Shown: positions 56,264-64,000 of the stretch, piece after piece
Layout: the number at the start of each line of letters is the position of its first letter
Position numbering within the stretch: the first letter of the stretch is position 1
Assembly: GCA_016271365.2 (NCBI GenBank)
Contig: CM028136.1
Span: forward strand, 467,912,001-467,976,000
DNA length: 64,000 nt
DNA from: Neoceratodus forsteri
Taxonomy: Eukaryota; Chordata; Ceratodontiformes; Ceratodontidae
Direction of reading: 5' to 3'
Program-made: the position numbers and the translations under genes
Notes under the pieces: generated by a model
The model's database searches: none
The model's input: the letters and a program-made list of their open reading frames with translations, nothing else
What the model was told of the DNA's origin: nothing

Positions 56264-57052
56264 TTAATTTGTTCTGTCTCCACCATATTTATTAGGAGGA
56301 TGCCATTCTAACCCCATAAATTTTAATGTTCTTAGGTCAGATCCATGTTTGTTAAAAAAATATTCTCCAACTGGAGTGTCCTTCCTTCCATTAATTATGT
56401 TTCTAATATGTTCCCGTATCCTGACCTTTAGAGCTCGTGTAGTACATCCTACATACAACAAATCACAATCACACCAAAGGGCATAAATCACAAATGTAGT
56501 GTCACAGCTAATAAAATCTCTAATCTCATGTATCCCACCATCTTGGGGGTGTATAAATTTAGATCCCACATAATAATAATTACAGACATTGCATCTCTGA
56601 CATTTGTGGTTGCCCTTTGGTTTTGTGCCCAGCCATCTACTTTTTAAAGGTTCAACCAGTCTACTCTGGACTAATTTGTCTTTGAGATTTGACCCTCCAG
56701 AGAATGTGATTCTTGGTTTCTCTCCTACCACCTTCCCTAACTCTGGGTCAGTATGTAATAGGTACCAATTCCTGTACACAATGTTGCCCAATTGACCTGC
56801 CCAATTGTTATAGTCAGTAACAAAAGTAACTGGGAATTTGTTCTGAGCAGGTGAAATTGGAGTAGAACAGGGAATGTCTATGGATGGTTTAAATAGTTCC
56901 TTTCTAGCTTTTATAAGGGCTTTACCAATTGTTGCTGTTAGTAATTCTTCCTTATAACCCCTTCTGATGAATTGTGTTTTTAATTCATCTGCTTGTTTCA
57001 AAAAAATCTCTTTCCTCAGAACAATTTCTTTTAAGATGTAGAAACTGGCCAT
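56264..57052 (-). pseudogene. Penelope ORF2 C-terminus with GIY-YIG endonuclease
   Basis: This 262-residue frame is the C-terminal third of ORF2. Residues 64-160 hold the linker (AQNKFPVTFVTDYN, VGEKPRITFSGGSNLKDKLV), followed by a Cys cluster CQRCNVC (151-157) as in the zinc finger of Penelope endonucleases. The GIY-YIG nuclease follows: VIY (188-190), YVG (200-202), the helix with R211/R213 and H215, and E230 in VGEYFFNKH. Gly of GIY is Val, a common change in this family. The domain nicks target DNA for priming. The real protein starts upstream in the RT, not at this Met. Confidence 0.93.
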
Positions 57053-57842
57053 AAGGAATGGATTCTTTTAAGTTTTTAGGATGCGCACTGTCAGCTTTCA
57101 ATAAGCTGTTAGTTGCAGTAGGTTTCCAGTGACATTTAGTAATAATGTGCCCATCAATTTTAGATGGCTTTAGAATCTCCAAATCCAAACATTCTATTCT
57201 ATTCCTATCCCATTCGTGGACAAAATGCATATTTATTTCATTAACATTTAGCCAATCAATAAATTGTTGAATCTCTGAGACATCACCTCCCAAATGCACA
57301 GAATATCATCAATAAAGCGGGTCCAAAACACATTTTTTTGCAAAAAATAGGTTTATATTTTAAAATACTATTAGCTTCTCCGATTTTCCTAGAAAAGGTT
57401 AGCATATGAAGGTGCCATGGAAGCCCCCATGGCTGTGCCACATTTTTGCAAGTAATTCTGACCCAAAAATTCAAAAGTGGTTATGTGTCAAAATGAATTG
57501 AACAGCCCTCAGAATAAAATCTACTAGAATATTTTCTGACTGTGCCTCTTTTTCTAAAAAGTATTGGCAAGCACTTAACCCCTGAGTGTGTTGAATGTGA
57601 GTGTATAAGGATTCTGCATCTATAGTAACCCATGTCATAGTATCCTTCCATTTCAGTTTTTGTAACTTAGAAATGACATGGATTGTGTCCTTAGTAAAAG
57701 CCTCTAGTTTCTTTACCTCCCTTTGCAGAAAAAAATCCACAGATTGTTCCAGTTTTTCAGTAATTGATCCTATTGAAGAGATAATAGGTCTCCCTGGAGG
57801 GTTTCTCATATTTTCTGTATTTTTGGTAAAATATAATAGCAA
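56985..57842 (-). pseudogene. Penelope ORF2 reverse transcriptase, palm and thumb
   Basis: Three frames cover the palm. 57842-57471 has PPGRPIISSIGSITEKLEQ, the hallmark Penelope block, and TWVTIDAESLYTHI (motif A, catalytic Asp). 57474-57283 has remnants of the GTAMGAS...YANLF block. Motif C reads RFIDDILCIW in its own frame, FIDD at 57316-57305. 57299-56985 adds the FIDWLNVNEINMHF block and KPTATNSLLKADSAHP with IPYGQFLHLKRNC, both typical of this family. Frameshifts sit near 57475, 57300 and 57020. All catalytic Asp residues remain. Confidence 0.93.
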
Positions 57843-58468
57843 GGAACTATGGGATTTTCACACCACAAAAACGTAAGCTCTTTTTCACTATTCTCACCTG
57901 TATGTATAGCTTCCTCCAACAACTGATTTAATTCCACCCTAAATGGATACACTGGATTATTATTAAGTTTCTCATAGCTAGAGGTGTCTGCAAGCATTTC
58001 TAAAATAGTGGATGTATAATGATCCCTATTCAAGATCACAATATTACCTCCCTTATCAGCTGGTTTGATTACAACAGTAAAGTCAGTTTCCAGTGCTTTC
58101 AGAGCCCTCAGCTCATTTTGTGACACATTTTTATTTCTAAGCTGACCAGCCCCCTTAAGTACCTCATTCACTTCTTTAATTACCACATTTTCAAAAGTTG
58201 TGATGGCATGGTTAAATATATATGGCACAAAATCAGAAGTAGGAGAAAACAATAATTTCCTTTGAGAATCAAAATCCAGGTTACTCACATCAGAGGGATT
58301 AGAATCAGACACTCCCCTGCTACTCAGTTCAATTACCTCCAGGATATAGTCAATGTCTTCCATAGGTTCAGCCATTTCACTTTGCACATCTACCTGTTCC
58401 ACCAAATGATGAAGTCCTGTACTATATGATGTGTAGCCCATGGTGTCTTGTTGTTGATCCCCCTCCAT
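57806..58468 (-). pseudogene. Penelope ORF2 N-terminal part and RT fingers
   Basis: Starting MEGDQQQDTMGYTS, this frame has an acidic N-terminus and then the Penelope entry: FVPYIFNHAITTFENVV, ELRALKALETDFTVVIKPAD, and KGGNIVILNRDHY. Penelope elements share the PADKGG block. It continues to CYYILPKIQKI, where the frame ends. The start at 58468 is the first Met after a stop and is plausible. Confidence 0.9.
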
Positions 58469-58656
58469 TTTTTTGTTGAAAAAAACCTTAATTTAATCTT
58501 TCTAAATAATTTGTAAAGATCCACCTGGACTGAAAACGATTAATGGAAGGTGTAGGTACAAAAGGCAATCCTCATTTTAATACTTCAATTTCAGTTTCAG
58601 TTAGTATTTTGTCAGAAATATTGATTATTTCGAGCTCTTGCCCCTGCCCTTGCCCC

Positions 58657-59428
58657 TCACCCGATCTCTGACTTTGCACTTTTCTGGCGAGGCGGTTTCC
58701 TCCTCTTGTACCCCTTCTGGTTCTCTTGTTCCTTCTTATGTTTCTGTTTCTCTCCCTGAAAAAGGGCTTCCATCTCTATTATTAATGCTGCCATCATCCT
58801 TTCTTGTGAAGCGTACTCTGGAACGGCTTCTGCTCCTACTCTGATAGCTGCCTCTCCGTCACCAGATAAAGACCTTTTCGTTATCAAAATCTTCCTGCTC
58901 TCTAAGTAGTTTTCTTTGTTTCTTGGCAATAAGCTCAGTCCCATATTTATTCAATTTCTCTCTCATATGGACTTCTAAATCCTTAAATGCAGCTGTTTCT
59001 TTAAATGCCAAAACTTCTTTCTTTACTATATCCAATTCTCTACTCGCATCTTCATGTTTCTTAATATCAGCTCGAATAAGTAAATCTATAAATGTTTTGG
59101 AACATAGTGCTGCAGCAGCTATCCATTCATCTTTAAATGGAAATGTTTCCAAACCAGAAGATGGCAATACAGTTACTCTTAGCCCTCGTGGTGACTGTTC
59201 CTTCATAAGATATTGTTCCAGAGTTACTATATTATAGGTTAAATCTAATTCTTTCCTTAATAGCTTTTCAAGTTTTGAAAAAATCAGCTTTACATCACCT
59301 GGTACATTTGATGCTCCTTCGTTTATTTTTAGCCTCTCACAGGCTATGGTGCGTCTAGCAGCCCATGGCGCTGTGTGTTCCCAATTGAAAGCACCTGATG
59401 CATCTTCACCTGAGCTGCCTGCTTGCAT
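58657..59428 (-). pseudogene. Penelope-like element ORF1, coiled-coil protein
   Basis: The first frame (59428-58859, 189 residues) has an N-terminus with GEDASGAFNWEHTAPWAARR and a helical middle (VKLIFSKLEKLLRKELDL). It ends in a charged, coiled-coil-like stretch (ELDIVKKEVLAFKETAAF, MREKLNKYGTELIAKKQRKL). A frameshift near 58880 moves the end to a second frame with MMAALIIEMEALFQGEKQKH and a basic tail (YKRRKPPRQKSAKSEIG). The basic tail and coiled coil suggest nucleic-acid binding and self-association, as seen in ORF1 proteins of some Penelope-like elements. I do not know a specific function. Confidence 0.75.
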
Positions 59429-59786
59429 AGCTTAATGCAGCTTACTTTTTCAGTTTCACTATTTTTCTTGCCATGGGGATTCAACGGGATAGTCACTAAG
59501 ATCTGTCCGAGTGATCAAAAAAAAAAAACCTTGCGTATTATTTTACTGTCCTGAACTTACGCTCTGGAAAATAAAACCCCTAAATGTTTCCAAGCCTTCC
59601 GAGTGCTGCTGTCATCATAGCAGGAATAAAAACAAAACAAAAGTAGACAGCGCAGCTTCAGCAAGAGGGTGCTCAAAATAAGAGGTGCTAACCTCAAATT
59701 ATCAAGCAGCAAACATTGAAATGAGCACTCAGTAGTGGGTATAATTCAAAAGCAAGGTGTTTTAATAATGAGGAAAGATCCAAAAC

Positions 59787-59824
59787 CCCTGTGCTTCGAC
59801 TTATCGCCTTCAAAGGGGGTATAA
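59787..59824 (-). ncRNA. Degenerate hammerhead-like motif in the pLTR
   Basis: The minus strand reads ACCCCC, TTTGAAGGC, GATAA, GTCGAAGCAC, AGGGG. The outer CCCC and GGGG could be stem I, GGC and GTC stem II, GAA the second core piece, and GCAC a minimal stem III. The first core piece, normally CTGATGA, is altered (CTT-TGA), so the ribozyme is likely dead or misread by me. The sister copy at 55109-55146 shows the same layout. Compare the well-kept motif at 30617. Confidence 0.4.
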
Positions 59825-59843
59825 ACGGCTCAAAAGCACAGCA

Positions 59844-59872
59844 GTATATATATGCTCACAATGATGACGTCA
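59844..59872 (-). promoter_or_regulatory. CRE-like and TATA-like sites in the pLTR
   Basis: A palindromic TGACGTCA at 59865-59872 matches the CRE consensus. On the minus strand it lies upstream of GCATATATATAC (59844-59855). Such a pair could drive the element's RNA. In the 3' pLTR the CRE has one substitution. This is a sequence match only. Confidence 0.4.
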
Positions 59873-60101
59873 TACCAAATCAATTATCCAATCATATATA
59901 AACATAAACAATGAGAATTATCATAGAAAAGTAAGAAAAAGTTTGTAAACAAAATAAAATATACATCTGAATGCACAGACATCACAAATCAACGTGTTGG
60001 ATATTCTAAACATCTCATCTATTTAAAACTATTATTTTAGAGAGATAAATATCCAAAATTCTAATTCATTATAAGGTTAGAAAAATACTAAACCCTAATA
60101 T

Positions 60102-60369
60102 GCATTTGTTTTGTTAAAAAAAAAAAGCCTGCTTCTCTTCCATCCACCTGGAACAGATCTTCTTCCTCTAAATTTGAATAATGATGTACTTTTTCTTTCC
60201 GTCCACTGGCACGCACATGGATATCATTGACTGCCAACACTGTGGGACACTCTTCAATGGTCACATTGCCCCGAAGGCAGGGCCGCTGTCCCATATGCTT
60301 GGAGATATGTCACCTCAGGGCTCAGCTGCAAGAGGCATAGGGTGAGATCTGCATCCTGCGTAACCACCT
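60102..60369. other. Unassigned segment with a minus-strand ORF
   Basis: Between the Penelope-like element and the CR1 lies a segment whose minus strand has a 68-codon frame (60294-60088). It reads GNVTIEECPTVLAVNDIHV, then KVHHYSNLEEEDLFQVDGRE and AGFFFL. It looks protein-like (acidic, no low complexity), but I do not recognise the family. It could be a remnant of a DNA-transposon or CR1-related ORF, or an exon-like chance frame. A poly(A)-like run lies at 60116-60126. Confidence 0.3.
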
Positions 60370-60379
60370 ACAGGGAAAC

Positions 60380-61170
60380 ATTTCTTTTAGGAGTGCACCT
60401 CCACATCACCGACACCAAACCAGCACACCTCTCCACCAGAGAATGACCAGGCCTGGGGATGGCAACTGGTTGCAGGAAAAGGGGGCAGAGCTTGGGCAAC
60501 TCTCCCAAACCAACAAAGCACTCTAAACACAGCAAACAGGTACACACATTTTACATCCATACCATCCATAATGACGGAGGATGTCTCAGGCCAAAGGAAT
60601 GCCAAATGCAGCAGGATAACAAAACAACATCATAAACAAAACCTCAACAGGAAAAAAAATCATAATCATAGGGGATTCCATGATTCACTGTGTGGACCCC
60701 AACCTGAGGCAAAACAAATGTGCAGATGTGAAGGTCAAATGCCTCCCAGAAGCATCCTCTTGGAGGAACGTTGACTGAATAGTTAACATAGTTAAAAAAG
60801 AAGAAGACAGCTCAAACATCCTGGTCCACCTAGGGACCAAAGACCTTGCTAGCTGGTTGGTTGAGGAGGTTAAGGAGCACATTGTGGAGCTCGGTGAGAA
60901 ATTGGTTTCATTTTTGTCCAACATTACATTCTCTGAGATTCTGCCTATTTGGGAAAAGGGGAAGAACAGGCAGAAAATCAGAGAGAAAGAGATAAGTGTG
61001 CTCAATGCTTGGCTCAAGGACTGGTGGCACACAAAGGGGCACAATTCATTGGAAACTGGGGCAACTTCTGGGAAAGGGAGTTCTTCAAATTCGACAGCCT
61101 CCACCTGACTAAAGAGGGAGTCAGAGCACTGGGCCAGAAATTTGAAGTCCACATAGGACATTTAAACTAG
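60380..61170 (+). pseudogene. CR1 ORF1 with SGNH-type esterase domain
   Basis: The start (60400-60560) reads LPNQQSTLNTANRYTHF, the NRF/Y-type block that precedes the domain in CR1 ORF1. The esterase then shows IIIGDSMIHCVDPNLRQ (GDS with nucleophile Ser, 60671-60679), CADVKVKCLPEASSW, ILVHLGTKDLAS (block III, GTND changed to GTKD) and FDSLHLTKEGV with Asp 61093-61095 and His 61102-61104. The Ser-Asp-His set is complete. SGNH hydrolases cleave esters; in CR1 the role is unproven, with membrane or lipid action proposed. Frame changes at 60775 and near 61030 break it. Confidence 0.85.
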
Positions 61171-61436
61171 TGGGAGGGAAGATGACGGTAGCTCTAGGAA
61201 AAGCACACATAGATCTTGCTGTCTCTCCCCCTCCAGCTAGCACCAAATCTACATACTCCAGGATAGCAAAAGCAGATAGCCAGTAACATAAAACCCTTTC
61301 TGGTTCTGGCATTGACCATGACAATGGAAAGGGAAGAACCATAAACAGTTAAAAATACAAAGGGATGAACAGTAAGCTCAAGGGAGGCATGACAAACAGA
61401 GTGACACAGCAAGAGTAATCAGCAGTATGCCTGAAT

Positions 61437-62064
61437 ACATGCAGTGTGGCTAACAAGATGACTGACCTCACTGCCACAATAGCTGAGGCAGGACTAGACT
61501 GGGTGGCCATGACCGAAATATGGTTCACAAATAATCATGACTGGGAGGTGACTATCCCAGGGTACAACTTGTTTAGGAAAGCTGGGACTGGGAAAAGGGA
61601 GTGGGAGTGGGGGTAGCTATTTATGTTAAGGATACCATCAATGCTACAGAAATGCAGCAGGCAGTAGGGGAAACAGAAGATCTATGGATCACAATAGTGG
61701 CTGGAAGCCAGAAACCCATTTGGGTAGGAATAATATATAGACCCCCAAATCAGGAGGAAGCCAGGGATAAGGAAATCCTGGAAACCATCCTCTAGATGTC
61801 AGGCAAAGGGGACATGGTGCTGGTGGGGGATTTCAATCTGCCGAACATAGACTGCAGTATCCACACAGCAGCATCAAAGAAGAGCAGGGAATTCCTAGTC
61901 ACTCTACAGGATGAAGCAGGCCTAAGTCAACTAGTGGCATCACCCACAAGGGGTAACACGATTCTTGATCTGATTCACAAATAGTTATAGGGTTATGGGT
62001 GTGAAGTAGGGAACCACCTGGGCAACAGTGATCAAAACATGGTATGGTTCAGGGTAAAAAGGAC
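61437..62064 (+). pseudogene. CR1 ORF2 AP endonuclease domain
   Basis: It begins CSVANKMTDLTATIAEAGLD and continues to VAMTEIWF, holding the catalytic Glu. After a frameshift, GVGVAIYVKDTINATEM and WVGIIYRPPNQEE follow, then MVLVGDFNLPNIDC (GDFN) and ILDLIHK. The last motif reads GNSDQNMVWF, where CR1 elements have SDH; His is replaced by Gln, a loss in the catalytic pair. The stop at 61794 and the shift near 61600 mark it dead. Confidence 0.9.
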
Positions 62065-63300
62065 TGTAGACTCCACACACTCCAAACTGAAGGCTCTTGA
62101 CTTCCGGAGGGCAGACTTCACAAACATGAAGGTCTGCCTAAGAGGCAACCTTCACAACTCAAAAGAAGGGAGCATTGAGGAATATTGGACAAGGTTGAAG
62201 GATGCAATAACCATGGTCACATCACAGTGTGCCATCAGGTTAGTAAGAACAAAAGGAGGAAAAATCCACTATGGTTTTCCAAGGAGGTGGCAACCATGGT
62301 GAGAGAAAAGTGTATAACCTTTAGAAAGTAAAAGGAGTCATGGAATGAGGCAGACAAAACAGAATATAAACAGAAACTAAAAGAGACAGGGAAAGTGGTT
62401 AGGATAGCTCAGGCAGTAAAAATGGGTAACAAAATCTTCTACAGGTACATATGTGATTAAAGGAAGACCAAAGGGGGCATTGTTAGAATCACAAAAAAAG
62501 ACAGACAAACAACAAAGCAAGACGGGGAGAAGGCAGAGGCACTCAGTGAGTACTTCTGCTCAGTCTTCACACAGGAAGCAGATGGTAATGGATCAACAAT
62601 AGACATAACGAAGTGTCCGACTGAAGGTATAGACACGGGTTCCTTCACAGAGGAAAGTGTCCTGGAGGAAATAGACAAGTTAAAGGTAGATAAAGCTATG
62701 GGGCAAGATGGGATACACCCGAGAATACTGAAAAAAACTAGGGAGGAAACTGGCAGCCCCCTTAGCAGTGCTCTTCAACAAATCATTTAGGAGTGGGGAG
62801 GTGCTGGAGTATTGGAAGAGTGTAACAGTAGTACCACTCCACAAAAGTGGAAGCAAGGAGCAGCCAAGTAACTACCATCCAGTTAGTCTAACGTCAGTCA
62901 TGGGAAAACTGATGGAGTCCCTGCTGAAGGAAAGAATCATAGCTTTTTTGGAGCAAACTAGTCAGCTCAACAAAAATCTACATGGTTTCAAGGCTGATTT
63001 TTTCAATTGGGTCACCAAAACAGTGGATCAGGATGGGGCAGTGGAAGTGGTTACCTGGACTTCAGCAAAGCTTTTGACTCTGTTCTGCACAGGAGACTAG
63101 TCAAAAAAGTGGAGAACATGGGAACTGGGCCTGAGTTTACAAACTGGGTCAGAAACTGGTTACATGGGAGAAGTCAGAGAGTATTAATAAATGGCACTGT
63201 CTCTGTGGAGGGGAGCGTGACTAGCAGGGTCCCGCAGGGCTCACTTCTGGGGCCGATCCTCTTCAACATATTCATCAGTGACATTGCAGATGAATGCGGT
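62065..63300 (+). pseudogene. CR1 ORF2 linker and reverse transcriptase (truncated)
   Basis: The linker includes LDFRRADFTNMKVCLRG. The polymerase starts at 62768 with LFNKSFRSGEVLEYWKS, VTVVPLHKSGSKEQPSNYHP (KSG block) and GKLMESLLKERI. From 63007 it has YLDFSKAFDSVLHRRLVKK (motif A), NWLHGRSQRVLINGTVS and RVPQGSLLGPILFNIFISDI. Motif C (YADD) is not reached. This copy supplies the reference for the join in the nested CR1 at 33.3/36.35 kb. Confidence 0.9.
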
Positions 63301-63714
63301 AGTGTGGGTTCCAATAAACGGATTATACAACCAAATATGATGCATAAAATACACATACGTCTGCATTTATCATTTTATTGAAAGAAAACAACATCAAAAA
63401 AATAATAATAAAAAAAATGAATATATACAGAAAGGAAAAATAAATGGTGTTATTCCTTCACACCTCTTCAAACATCGGGATATCATGCTTGCTTCCAAAG
63501 CACTATACAGAATTCCTGAGTTCTTTCCTCTTTCTCTAGCAATGTGAAAACTTGCACAATTACTTCTCTTAGATCCTTCTCTCACCTTGGTCAGAACCCT
63601 ACTGACCACCTATCTACTTTTTGTTCTCCTACAGGAACCTTTTATAATGCCACTGAGTGACCTCATAAATCATGTGACACTTTAATTAAGATGAACAATG
63701 GCATTTTCAAGCTT

Positions 63715-63758
<44 letters not shown>

Positions 63759-64000
63759 ATATACAGATTTTAAACCATTTGGCGTCATGCTAGCATGTCT
63801 AGGATTCATCCAAATAAGTATTTATTTCCTCATAAGGTCATAAAGCAAAGATATATACTTAATTATAGGGCTATGATGTCAGAGCATTAGCTTAGCTCCT
63901 CCCCTTATGACATCATCCTTTATTGATCCTATATAACTAGCCATTTTATGGGTTGCCTGCCCTATAGTAGGACCTTTTCAAATAACATGAGTACTCAGGT
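63301..64000. other. Unassigned AT-rich DNA with (TA)n
   Basis: No gene recognised. A TA microsatellite lies at 63718-63757. Near 63905-63940 TTATGACATCATCC is followed by CCTATATAACTAG, the same order of CRE-like and TATA-like sites as in the Penelope pLTR but on the plus strand. So an LTR or pLTR of another element may start here; the window ends before it can be checked. Confidence 0.4.
63718..63757. repeat. (TA)n microsatellite
   Basis: About 38 bases of alternating TA ending CTATATACAG. Confidence 0.93.

Larger units (their letters stand above)
55046..60101 (-). mobile_element. Penelope-like element with direct terminal repeats (pLTRs)
   Basis: The element reads on the minus strand. 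A 5' pLTR (60101-59707) is followed by ORF1 (59428 to about 58657), ORF2 with reverse transcriptase and GIY-YIG endonuclease (58468-56264), about 590 bases of 3' region, and a 3' pLTR (55671-55046). The pLTRs start with the same CAGCAAACATTGAAATGAGC and end at CCTAATAT. Penelope-like elements are a retroelement class separate from LINEs and LTR elements. The upstream ORF, the C-terminal endonuclease and the CQRC zinc-finger text suggest the Neptune-like vertebrate group. ORF2 carries at least four frameshifts, so it is dead. Confidence 0.92.
59707..60101 (-). repeat. 5' pLTR of the Penelope-like element
   Basis: This is the intact copy of the terminal repeat, including the empty site GACATCAC (59978-59985). 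On the minus strand it holds, in order, a TGACGTCA site, a TATATATA stretch and a hammerhead-like region, consistent with a promoter and self-cleaving RNA segment. The position of the outer end is uncertain because the flank runs into T- and A-rich DNA. Confidence 0.9.
60370..63300 (+). mobile_element. CR1-type LINE, near-complete to mid-RT
   Basis: This is the longest CR1 in the window, with an ORF1 esterase domain (60600-61170), an endonuclease (61437-62060), a linker, and the reverse transcriptase to past PQGSLLGPILFN (63232-63267). It ends abruptly at about 63300, inside the IADECG-like block before motif C, where unrelated AT-rich DNA starts. So the 3' end is missing, which is unusual as LINEs normally lose the 5' end; a later insertion or deletion cut it off. 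Many stops. Confidence 0.9.

Overview
The window reads as intergenic or deep-intronic DNA from a large, repeat-rich vertebrate genome. I found no exon of a host gene, no rRNA or tRNA gene and no CRISPR array. Almost everything recognisable is transposon-derived. The mix is CR1 (four to six copies, one with an SGNH-esterase ORF1), L1/Tx1-type LINEs (two), Rex1-like and L2-like LINEs, a Penelope-like element with a GIY-YIG endonuclease, tRNA-derived SINEs, and several hAT- and Harbinger-like non-autonomous DNA elements. Penelope, Tx1-like L1 and Rex1 together argue against mammal or bird and fit an amphibian best (a caecilian or similar is my guess); a fish or reptile is not excluded.

Layout. 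0-0.9 kb: CR1 3' end. 2.2-2.5 kb: foldback repeat. 2.5-9.6 kb: a decayed L1/Tx1 element split by a 2.93-kb non-coding insertion. 10-14.5 kb: CR1, an opposite-strand CR1 endonuclease piece, a MITE, and a Rex1-like LINE. 17.1-25.1 kb: an L2-like LINE 3' part with a pyrimidine-rich minisatellite, interrupted by a full-length 6.15-kb L1 on the minus strand with a 14-bp target duplication. 25.4-29.2 kb: AT-rich hAT-like elements and 180-bp tandem repeats. 29.3-31.3 kb: CR1 fragments, one split by a 632-bp inverted-repeat element that carries a hammerhead ribozyme. 31.6-39.4 kb: a nested set, Rex1-like LINE > CR1 > L2-like composite. 39.8-40.5 kb: hairpin-rich Harbinger-like element. 41.9-45.3 kb: cluster of related tRNA-SINEs around a 61-bp minisatellite. 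45.3-55 kb: mostly unassigned DNA with microsatellites, short duplications and a MIR-like CORE-SINE. 55.0-60.1 kb: Penelope-like element on the minus strand with direct pLTRs. 60.4-63.3 kb: a CR1 with ORF1 esterase, endonuclease and part of the reverse transcriptase. 63.3-64 kb: unassigned.

All coding regions are pseudogenes broken by stops and frameshifts, so nothing here is expected to be expressed as an intact protein. The value of the window lies in its insertion record. At five sites an interrupted element can be rejoined by removing the insertion, which gives exact target sites and a relative order of activity. Two RNA-level features stand out: the hammerhead motif at 30.6 kb, and a 3' tail shared between the CORE-SINE and the Rex1/L2-like LINEs, the kind of tail sharing expected if the SINE uses the LINE machinery.
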